From contig NC_045139.1 in the NCBI RefSeq assembly GCF_008831285.2, forward strand, positions 17,776,354 to 17,840,353: a stretch of 64,000 nt of DNA, written 5' to 3'. The translations under genes were made by a program, and so were the position numbers. Source of the stretch: Nymphaea colorata (Eukaryota; Streptophyta; Magnoliopsida; Nymphaeales; Nymphaeaceae). Position 1 is the stretch's first letter; each line of letters opens with the position of its first letter. Below the pieces are notes generated by a model that made no database searches, had not been told where the DNA came from, and was given only the letters and a program-made list of their open reading frames with translations. Shown piece after piece: positions 1 to 9,851 of the stretch.

Positions 1-3000
1 ATCAACGTGATCACCATAAAATTTTATTTTACCACCTAACAAAACAAGAGTCTAAAATAGGAAAAGCTTTTGCCAAATTATACTCTTTTTGCCTAAATCT
101 TGCTTCTAATGTCTACGGAAAAACATTATTAATTTGGCAAAACTTCTGTCACCAATCAAACATCCAAACAAAATTTCCTGAAAACATATTGTCTGCTGTT
201 CCAAAAAAAGGTCAGACACATATCAACATTTCACAGTAATTATGAACCCGATTTATGATAGCCATTCTTAAAAAACTGAATGAGAAAATGGTGCTTTTAG
301 TGGATGATTAACAAATTTTAGAAGTTCTAAGCACTCTATTCTTCACTGATTGAAAAAATGGAGGCAAATGCACCTTAAGTCTAAAAGTAGAAGAGGAGAC
401 TACCTAAAGTAAAGCAAGAATAGACACCTAAGAAGTTTGAGCAACTAGGTTAGTCATAGAGTACACTTCTAATGTACAAGAATCTGAAAAGCTATGCATG
501 TTTAGAGAAAGAAAGGGGTTACATTGAACTAATGTCGCTTGGATACCAACAAGGTTGAGGGATAACTTAAACACTGATTAGAGCATCTTTAAGAATGCAT
601 ATAGAGGAACATATACGTACATATGTTGCAATAGTTGTATATGTATACCATAACGCATGCAGCACAGCATATGAATGTGTACTCACTTGAGGGTTCTTTG
701 TCTGTCTCTCTGTGTGCGTATTTTACTTTTTGTGGGAGAAGAAGTGGAGATTCCAAGTCTATTATCTCCAAGGTACGATTTGGACTTTCAAGAGATTTGC
801 CATTTTATGAAAGATAAAGCTGTAGATGCTTCCTACATGGTTGAATTTGTAGGTATAAGCTCTTGATTGCCCAATTAAAACCAATGATCAAGTGTTTATA
901 AGGCTTCAAAAAGTCACTCCACAATCACTGTAGACCTTCGACCCTCATAAAATAGGGTTTCTTTATTGGAAACATGGCCCAAATGCTAACTCCTCACAAT
1001 TATTGGCATATGTTCCATCTGTCATTGTGGCAATAAGTTGGTCAGCTTGATCAAAATTTATGCCATGGGAACATCACGGTGAGTCACCTTGAACATATCT
1101 ATACGGTTGATCTTGATAAGGGAAAGAAATACCTAATTTCTACATTTTAGCTGTGGTTTCTAGCGCATACATTCCGATTTTCCATGCACAATCACAAAAG
1201 GACATCTATCTTCACGTCTCGCTCTGCTTCCTTTTAAATCCTTGAATTTTTTACAAATGCAATTCTCAAAATTCGCTTCACTACTCATCTATGAGTTTTT
1301 GTCTCTTCTCAACAAATATATCACTTTCTTATTGTGCTAAAAGAGCTTTAACATCACTTCCTGCTATGTTTCTTCCAGCCATATACTCTTTTTTCTTTAG
1401 AAACTTTTAATAATGTTGAGTTCTGTCATCTCATGTGACCAAGGACACTTTAGTCTTTAAATGTAGCTCTTTCTTGAGATAGGGAGAGTTCATTTTGCAG
1501 CATTGAACCAAGCATTTTATCAACAACCATGCAAAAGCTAACTAAGAACTGTAAGTCAAGATACCGTAAGGAAAACCTGAAAAATATCCTCAAGTAGTAC
1601 ATGGTGCTGAGAATCGGATAATAAAGAAACAATGGGAGGATATATTTACATCCTTAGAGTAACAAAGAGTAACAAATACATGATATTTAGGTTGAGGATG
1701 GCCAAGAGCAAAAGAATTGGTTTAAAAGGTTTATGTAGGCTAACTGGAGATTGGGTCAAGATGAATGGATCATGAGATAAAAGAACTAAATGAGGCCACC
1801 TTAGTAACAAATAAATGTCAAATATAGACATGAAAATTCTTATCTACTATGAAAAAATCAATGATATTTATGGAGAAATAGTATTTGTAAGTTAATTCAC
1901 TGAAATGCAATAACATATGCTGATGAATATGACATGTGTGTGTGTGTGCATGTGTGTGCAGAGAGAGAGAGAGAGAGAGAGAGAAAGAAGGGGTGGGGGT
2001 GGGGGGGTGGTGGTGTAGCTGTCTGGTTGTAACCCTGTGTTGCGGGGGCATAACCTTCATAAAAGCACCACAAATTGTTTGACTCCCATAATAAACAAAG
2101 ACTGGTCGAGAACATTAGCTCAACCTGTCCATCTTTGGGCTACAAAACAGACACATCTTCTTAATCCCCATGATGAGCCCCGCCTTATTGGCTTTCATTC
2201 TCCCACCTATTTCTTCCACCCTTGAATTTCTTTCTCAACCTTGGGAAACATCTACTCAAAAGAACGGATAGATATTCTAATTCCTAGGCCTACATGCTCA
2301 CCTTTAAATCATCTGAATCTTATTGAGTCATTGACCTGTCTAGAAGCCCATCCCTCCCTACCTTTCCCTCCTCCTCCATACTCCCCTATCCTGCCTTTTG
2401 CTAACTCCCTCAACAACACCATTAGCTGTCTTTTCAGTTTTCACACAGCCACCATCAATTCACTATTCAGTGCATTCATATAACTTCCCCATATAGCATG
2501 TTTTTGAGTGTACTTTGATCTCTTTATCTTTTGCATACTTAACAACTTAATTCTTAATATTCCCTTCTTTCATAGGTAACCATTTACTTAATAGTCACTG
2601 AGGAAATGTTTCTGACTGCCACAGAGGGAGAGAGAGAGAGAGAGAGAGAGAGAATCCCCAACATAAGGATGGACGAAAACCTATAGTTCACTCAGAACCA
2701 TCTGAAATGCAATAATGGACTATGGGTACTATTAATATCAATGAAGAAACTTAATATCAACAAAGAGGCAATCCTTATTGAACGGGTTAGCTAGCCTAAA
2801 CACAAATTGGTTTGGAATCCCTGATTCTCCACTCTCTCATGAACAAATACGTCCAAATCCATATGCAGAATATTATATAGCAAATGCAATCTTGTTCTCA
2901 CACTGCAACGGGGACTAGCACACCAAAGACAGTGAGAAGGTGCACCAGCTACGCAATTTTTCAGCAGCAGTAGCAGCCACATATCTATTGTCTCCCTTTC

Positions 3001-3024
3001 TGCTAGCACACGGCCTTGGTTAGT
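1..3024. other. Non-coding stretch, probably BBX intron 1
   Basis: No exon of a recognisable gene is visible on either strand. The sequence is AT-rich with microsatellites: TG then GA repeats around 1936-1984 followed by a G-rich run to about 2011, and a GA repeat at 2627-2653. I searched the minus strand for the remaining B-box exons (second B-box with its Cys/His pattern) and saw none, so the stretch is either the large first intron of the BBX gene or intergenic DNA next to a truncated gene. Confidence 0.5.
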
Positions 3025-3859
3025 TCTCATACCAGTGTTGTACGTATTGTACGATACGTGTCGTCACATTTACAAAAGACGATTTGATACACCACCTGTA
3101 TCGTCAACAAGTGGTTTATCAAGCTTGTATCACACGTATTGTGTAATATAGACACTGTATCGTACGATACAATGCGATATGCCCCGTATCTCACGATACG
3201 GTCTAATTTCGAGAAAGGGAGGCCCAAACCCCCTTTTTCATGATAACTTTTTAAAAAACTGCCCCTTCTTCATTTCTAACCCTAGATATTGTGCCACCTT
3301 GGAGGGAAAATCATCAATTAAACCGTGGATTTGTGTGTGGGTGGTTGATTCCCGTTGGGAGGAAGGGGGTTTTTTTATTTATTTTCCGTAAGGTATGAAA
3401 TCTCTTGTTTTTACCATACATTCATATATTTTTATCGTAGATTCATAGTTACTGTTATGAAATTATGATATACATTATGTTATATTATGTTCCTTGTTGT
3501 GCTCTTTAGATTCATATACTTTTATCGTAGATTCATAGTTATAGTTATGAAATTATGATATACATTATGATATGTTATATTATGTTCCTTGTTGTGCTCT
3601 TTAGAATGATATTGTTATGAATTATAATGTTTATGAATGATGAATCATAACTTTATAGCAATAATAAGTCTATAATTTTGTAAAATATGTTTTTATGAAG
3701 AATGTATTATTCTTGAATTTTACTGATTTTTTATGATTTTTTTTCTATTTTTTCTGATTAATTTTCGTTAAAAAAAATTTACTATAGTTACTATATTTTA
3801 CAATACAACATATCAAGCCAAACCGATACGGCTATGCTTTTTACAACAGTGTCTCATAC
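3025..3859. mobile_element. Non-autonomous hAT-type DNA transposon
   Basis: The element is 3033-3851 (819 bp). It is bounded by a perfect 8-bp target-site duplication TCTCATAC at 3025-3032 and 3852-3859. The imperfect terminal inverted repeats begin CAGTGTTGTA on the left and CACTGTTGTA on the right. Both subterminal regions carry many GTATCG/CGATAC motifs, including a perfect 16-bp palindrome at 3156-3171. An 8-bp duplication with CA(g/c)TGTTG ends is the hAT hallmark. There is no transposase ORF, so it would depend on an autonomous relative. It lies just left of BBX exon 1, probably inside its first intron. Confidence 0.85.
3419..3604. repeat. Direct tandem duplication inside the hAT element
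   Basis: An AT-rich segment of roughly 95 bp beginning near ATTCATATATTTTTATCG is repeated almost exactly once. Both copies end in the same TTGTGCTCTTTAGA string. The duplication sits in the interior of the hAT element and adds to its length without coding potential. Confidence 0.75.
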
Positions 3860-4690
3860 ACTACCCGCAAAGCACATTATTTGTCTCCAGTAGACATTTA
3901 CCAGATTAATGAGCAATAGAGATGAGGCACATGGTCCCACCACCAACCAATCCTTCTTGGATTGAGTTGCGTCGATTGGGCGGCGTTGGAGCAGTTTATC
4001 TTGGTAACCAGTCATCGCTTCAACATTCTTTTCCTACATGTTTCTGAAATCTCCTCCCTTCCCTTCCTCCAACACATACGGTTTCAGACAATCCAAAGCT
4101 GTCCCAAAACGTTAATTAATTTTGTAACTAAATTTGAAAGTCTCGAGGCAGTGTAGATTTGCTATCAAATTGAGCAGTCAGTCGGTCCCAATTGTGCAAA
4201 CTTACAGACAGAAGAAAGAAGGAAAGAGGGAAACTATGACGATCCAACACCACTTTCCACTGAGCAAAAGAGAAAACCGAGTAAAAGAGCAATTAAGCAA
4301 GAACCGGTACCTTTCTACATCCCTATGAACATCATGTGGACATGATCAAACATCTGACCTTCAAGAACTACGCTAGGGAATCAAATGGAGTCTCCTGACA
4401 TGGCCAACAGTTGCAAAGAACAACCAGACACTCTTCGAGAACCACTACACAGGAAGCTAAGAAAACCAGACTTGCTAATTCCAATTCAAAACCAAAAAAG
4501 TCTTCCAACAAACGAACGCTTTGACTGGAAAACCAACCAGAAAACCGCACATGCTCTCCAATCCGCCGGGGGAAAATAACAATTCGCCCCACCACCTCAA
4601 AGTCCTCAAAATTTTCCAACACAACCAACATCGCGCAACAGAAAATAAAGAAACAGAGGGGCAATTGGAAGGCAAGGCGCCCACTCCGAG
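3860..4690. other. Non-coding stretch next to BBX exon 1
   Basis: I see no splice-compatible coding exon here. The reading frames present are short and unconserved. If the BBX gene is intact this is the 5' part of its first intron. Confidence 0.5.
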
Positions 4691-4695
4691 CTTAC

Positions 4696-4788
4696 CTTGT
4701 CGTCACATGATCGGCAAAGTGCAGCCTCGTCGGCGGCGCAGAATAGGATGGCCGGCGCACTTTCACACACATCGCAGATCGTTCGCAT
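4696..4788 (-). CDS. B-box zinc finger protein, BBX18/19 type, exon 1 (partial)
   Basis: The minus strand encodes 31 codons starting [20 protein letters not shown] and ending at Asp-Lys, followed by a donor AAG|GTAAGC (4696/4695). This is the first half of a B-box: C-x2-C, then C, then C-x2-C in the CRSCDDK segment. The family continues with a VHxCNKLASRH-type half and a second B-box in the next exon, which I cannot find within the 4.7 kb to the left. B-box proteins of this clade bind other regulators in light and flowering pathways in the nucleus. The frame is open another 56 codons upstream (to 4956), but that part is low-complexity and not family-like, so I start at 4788. Either the gene has a very long first intron and leaves the window, or it is truncated. 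Confidence 0.8.
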
Positions 4789-5270
4789 AATTCCACAACA
4801 ACAGCACTCCCTCCTCCCATCTACTCCCCCCTCTTCCACCTCACCATCTCTCTCCCACTCTCCATCCTTCTCTCTTCGCCCCCCACTCCTTCTCACCTCT
4901 CTTCTTCTCCGAAGCAAAACCTCACACCCAACCCCGATCTCAACTCCACAGAGCACATGAAGAAGCAGAAGTGGAAGAAGAACAATAAGAAAAAGGGAGG
5001 GAAGGGGGGAGAAGAGGAGAATGAAATAGAGGCTCCAGGAGGAATCAAAAGAGAGAGAGAGAGAGAGAGAGGGCGTGCTGGTTTCCCCTTCGGAGGAGGG
5101 AGGGACGAAGGGGATGGGGCCCCGACCGAGAGTGCTCGCTGGGCCCCACCGATGGTGTAATTTTTATTCGCGGCCACATCTTCATGTGCCAGCGGGGCAC
5201 TCGACTAGTGGCCCACAGCATCACAGTCCCCCTGGAAAATCTCCTTCCCCGACGGGCCGGCGACGGCAAA
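4789..5270 (-). promoter_or_regulatory. BBX 5' UTR and proximal promoter region
   Basis: The stretch upstream of the BBX start reads on the minus strand as CT-rich leader-like sequence with a (CT)n run opposite the GA repeat at 5048-5070, then GC-rich DNA. Such pyrimidine-rich leaders are common in plant regulatory genes. I could not place a convincing TATA box. Confidence 0.4.
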
Positions 5271-6502
5271 CTGCTCGGGTATGGATCCTTCCATCTTTAC
5301 CCGATTTATCTACCGTATCGGCATATCCAAATCATGAACAAGCCATAATATTCACTAAATCTATAAGATCCGGTACTGATATTTTTTGGGTGGTCCACTA
5401 AATGAGCTAGATCTGGTTTGAAGGTTTTGTCTTACACCATTTGATTTGATTTGGATCAAACCTAGCTGTATCAAATCGTTGCTCGTCTTTTGTTGTACAG
5501 TGAGTATTTGTTGTACAGTGAGTACTAATGGCATATCAGGTGCCCATTTTGATAAAACTTTCATTCTCATACAAAATTTGAGAACGTTGGTCAACTTTTT
5601 TATGGTGAGAAAAATAATGTAAATAACTAAATTTTTGAAAAAAAAAAGAGAAGAAATATCAAGATTCAAATGCATAGCTATGACAAGTGTATGGCATGCA
5701 GCCTTGCAGAGATTTACGTCGTGGTTAATATCCGCAGATTTCTAATGAAGAAAGCAGTATCTAGTCCATGTTACAAGGAGTTTGGATGAACCCAGATCCA
5801 GATTTGGTCTCAGCGTTAGACACTCTTCTGACAAAAGATTCCGATAACTTACTAAAAATGGAGTTGCCAACGAACCCCCATTGAAGTACATCTTGATCTG
5901 GAGCGGATGTTGGACCTAACCGTGAATGTGATAGTGACTAAACGATCTGGATATTATCTTGTTGATTGTACTTTAAAGTTCTTTTTTAGTTAAGGATTTT
6001 TATAATTGGCTGAGTGATGTTATGTTGCTCAACTATATTTGGTAGCAACCGTAACATTGAGCTTTTTGATGGATTTGATGTACATATGCACGCTTTTTGT
6101 TGATGCGACAAAAAAAATCTATGGTTCATCGAACTAACGAAAAGATAGTATGTCGGCAAGTAAATCCAATATCGTAAGATCCACACTTAATATCCTTGCT
6201 TATATGAGGGCAGCAGCAGGAGTTTGATGTGTTCCAACGTTCCACCAAATTTGGCGGCACGGCAGAGGTTATCTAATAGCGTAAAGCATGATGGAGTCAG
6301 AAATTTTTGGTTATAAGACACTATTATAGAAATTTTTATTTTTGAAGGGACACAACATAAGTAAATAATTGTAAGAAATCTATGTAAAAATATGTAAAAT
6401 AAATAAAAAATTTGTTGCTGGCATGGACAAATGCCCACGCCAGCCTATATGGAGCTCCGCTGCTGGCCTAAGGTAATTTACAACTTTAAAGAAGCGTTTG
6501 AT
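5271..6502. other. Intergenic, no gene seen
   Basis: AT-rich DNA between the BBX gene and the first MITE. A 17-bp direct repeat (TTGTTGTACAGTGAGTA-like) sits at about 5490-5525. No coding exon, RNA gene or clear element was recognised. Confidence 0.5.
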
Positions 6503-6784
6503 TAAGGCTGGGTGTTGGGCCGGGCCGCCACCGGCCCGGGCTGGGCCCGGGCTCGATAGCCAGGCCCGGGTCGGCCCGTTAAGTTAAAAATATATATATA
6601 TATTTTAATTTTTTTGTTTTAATAATATTTTTTTATTCTTAATAAATACATTTTATATTAAAAACTGTTATTTTATAATTAAAAATTATTTTTTTTAATT
6701 TAAATGGGCCGGGCCGGGCCTGGAACGAGACCCGGGTCGAGCTGGGCTGGCCAGCCCGGCCCGATACCCACCCTTACCTTTGAT
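6495..6784. mobile_element. hAT-type MITE, GGGCCGGGC family, copy 1
   Basis: The element is 6503-6776 (274 bp). Its ends are inverted: TAAGGCTGGGTGTTGGGCC on the left and, read backwards, TAAGGGTGGGTATCGGGCC on the right. GC-rich arms with repeated GGGCCG motifs flank an AT-rich centre. Flanking octamers CGTTTGAT (6495-6502) and CCTTTGAT (6777-6784) match at 7 of 8 bases, consistent with an 8-bp hAT target-site duplication. It has no coding capacity. It belongs with the elements at 14763-15124 and 39144-39582. Confidence 0.8.
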
Positions 6785-7439
6785 GACACTCTAAAACCAG
6801 GCTCCTTTCAAGTATTTGGGTAGCATCAAAGTTGATTGTGAAAAAACCCAGGTTAAACAAAACAAAGTAAAAGGTTAAACAAAACCAAAGTAAAAGGAGT
6901 GAAGATATCCCGATCCCCACCAAAGTATTCATAAAAACTAGGTTTTTGGGCATGCACCCAAATAAAAAAATTAAAATTTTCAAGACTCATTAATAAAACT
7001 AGTTTTCATAAAACCGAATTTTGACAAATAAAAGTGTCATCCAAGTGCCCCTATGTCTCTCTCATGGCTTGATGGATCTAAAAATAGTAGATTCGAAATC
7101 TACTGTTTCTCTAGGCAGTGGATCTTTCCAAAGACAGGTCACATCTGAAATCCCTTTTATTTAAGACCCATAAAGTAAATGTGCACTGGATTTCACTTAA
7201 TTTTAAATCTTAAGTCTGAGATAAACAAATACCCCCTTAGTGATAAAGCTTGCTAGTCACTGTCTTGCGTTTGCGTGACTTCGACTCAACCGAAGAACAC
7301 ATGCAAGTGTAAGTTTTAACTCCGTTGTGACGATAATCAGACACCCTTTTAAGGGCATTAGAGAACTTAACCGTGACTTTCAATGTTATCAATATGGTAT
7401 GGTATGGTATTCATGTTGATTTGGGTTAAAAATAAAGAG

Positions 7440-7631
7440 CATCAGTGCAGGGGCAGAGCTAGGATTTATTTTAGGGGTAGGCTGAAGAGTCTAACCTCTG
7501 AATCCAAATCCAAACAATAAATGATGCAACTAAAAAATTTTATTTTTTTCAATGTATTTTTTTTTTTCAATTGGCTGGGGTGGGGCCATGGTCTAGGTGG
7601 CCCTCCCCCTCCCTCCGCCCCTGCATCAGTG
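7440..7631. mobile_element. Short hAT-type MITE, GGGGCRGAGC family
   Basis: The element is 7448-7623 (176 bp) with a perfect 8-bp duplication CATCAGTG at 7440-7447 and 7624-7631. The left end begins CAGGGGCAGAGCTAGGAT; the right end read on the other strand begins CAGGGGCGGAGGGAGG. This terminal motif is a common plant hAT MITE signature. The interior is AT-rich and non-coding. Confidence 0.85.
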
Positions 7632-9130
7632 TGTTTGAACCCTCACGCAACCATCAGTGAGGGCATTTTTGTCATTAAAATATAATTTTTTACTTTAAAT
7701 TTTGCCTATGTATAATTTTTCTCCGGGATCGCTTGGTATTCAAATTTTTTATGAGTATTTCATGAATTCACTCCAAAATATTGAGACAAAGTAATACAAC
7801 ACTATAATTAGGTGTCTATATTTATGGAACATTCTTAAACTGTTTCATTTGTCAAACTTCCCTTTTGGGTCTTTTCAAAACCCGAACATGCACTCTCATG
7901 TTTGGGTCCGAACAGATAACCAGCATCGAATGTCTTACAACCCTTACAATTTATGTACAATTACTCAATCTAAGTAAGTATGACCTTATGTTTCTCAATT
8001 TGTATTTATATATAGTTTAAATAAAAGGTGAATCACATCCACCAAGTTTCAGGCATATCATACCATAACAAAGCATGATAAGGTTGATGGTTCAATCCAC
8101 AACCTTTGCACAATGTATTTGTTAGTATTCTATGAGTATGGCTATTCAAATATTGTTCTTTGAATCTGATCTGTTGTTCGAGGCATATTGTTTTTTGAAT
8201 CTGCTCCATTATTGTTTAGTACATATTGTTCTATAAATCTGTTCTATTATTTGGGATATATTGATGAAACTCGAACACTACTCTCCTATTACCAAGAGCA
8301 TCAGAAGTACTCGACTCATAAAACTTCAACTTAAAAGTCTTAAAGTCCAATTTTTATTTAATATATATAGGCAGAACTTCTGTTGATGTACAAGGACAAG
8401 TTTTGAAAACACTCTTGTCCTTTTCATACGTATAATTAGTCAAATGCCAATACAAGCTGTTTTTATTTATTTCATTTGCATTATACGACGATAAAGTTGA
8501 TCGATTTTGTTGTCTTTCGTATGAAAACTCTTAGATTGATCATATAATTGTTTAATTAGTTAAATTAATGACCATTCTCGTGGGGTATGGTGTCACGACT
8601 CACGAGCAAGAGATGAGATTCTAAATCTCATTATTATATGTTCAAGTCTATCGTTTGTTAATTTTCTCATTCATTTGGGCAGCAAGCATTTTATATGTGC
8701 ATGAGAATTTGATGATATGTTGCGAAATAGATTAATAGAAGGTAAACATTTTTACATGAAAGCGACACACTTCGTTATTTCTCAAAAAAATACTCAAATG
8801 TATGTGTTCTTTAGATTTCTCAAGAGATACCGAAAATCAAAATTGCAAAACAAGCATGCTGTACTTAATCGAGAAAATTCAAATTCAAATTTAGTTTTTT
8901 TTTATGCATTCAACTGATCTTAACTTATTGGAACTCCGGATTTCACCATCCATTTATGGCTTTTGCCTCTTTTCTTAGCAAAAACGAGTTCATTTTGTCC
9001 GAACATTTGTGTCCAACGTGCTGGCCACGCCGGAATGCGACTCTTTGGTCACCGCCGTCAACTTTTCTCGAACGGGTCAAAGAGAAAGCGGGTCTGGACC
9101 CAGATTTAGATGACCCTGTCACGATTTAAT
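7632..9130. other. Intergenic upstream of SEC63
   Basis: AT-rich with no coding exon seen. It contains three diverged tandem copies of a 35-38 bp unit beginning ATATTGTTCT at about 8150-8257. Roughly 8585-8660 has weak similarity to a tRNA-derived SINE head, too poor to call. Confidence 0.5.
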
Positions 9131-9139
9131 CTGGAATTT

Positions 9140-9851
9140 GGTAACGATCCGAAGACAAGAATCCGCTAGGGGAGGTAGCAGGCCGGATGTGCATATCGTT
9201 CTGAAACGGGGAAGGAAGGAAGGCCGCCACTCTGCTCCTCTCTTCCTTACCTCTATATTGAGCAGAAGGAGGGAGAGAGCGTCTGGCAAGAGTAAGGAGT
9301 GGGGAAGGAAGAAGAAATTCTCAAGTTTGGTGTCCTTCTCGTTGTTGGTGGTGCGAAATCAGAGCGTTTTCTTCCGATCCTTTTGGTCCCTACGCGCAGA
9401 TCCAGGTAAATCGGATGCTGTTGATTCTATTTACTTGGACTATTTTCTTGCTCATTAAGTTCGGAGACTTGGAATCGTATAAATTTCCAATCGCAGTTTA
9501 TCAAATCAGCCGTCTGTGTGCTGCTTTTTTGGTTTATCCGTTTTCTTTTTTGGTGTACGAAAATTGTTTCTCTCTGTCTGTCTCTCAAGGTCTAGGTGTT
9601 ATGGGTTTTCATCAAATCTCATTTGGGAGGATACCTTGAATTATCACGAGGGCCATTGCTTCGTGCACTAGTCACTGGGGTGGGCACCTGCTTTAAAAGA
9701 GGGAGGATCTTCAGTCCGCCTTCCCTAGCTGCCCGGAATCCAGGATGCCCTCCTCAGAATCGAATTTTGTTTGATCAGTAATGAAGGGTGATGATAGTGA
9801 TTGAAAGTTTCGTACAGGTTAAGGCATATCTGGTTAGAAAGAGTAGCAAAG
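9140..9851 (+). other. SEC63 5' leader with a 5' UTR intron
   Basis: A non-coding first exon ends in a donor CCAG|GTAAAT at 9405/9406. A matching acceptor CGTACAG ends at 9817, so the leader resumes at 9818, 34 nt before the ATG at 9852. The intron of 412 bp is U-rich. A leader intron next to the start codon is typical of highly expressed plant housekeeping genes. The transcription start is not determinable; I see no TATA box. Confidence 0.65.

Noticed and set aside
4789-4956. In-frame N-terminal extension of the BBX protein
   Set aside because: Low-complexity Arg/Glu/Gly sequence; family members start at the MRT/MRI-CD motif, which matches the ATG at 4788.
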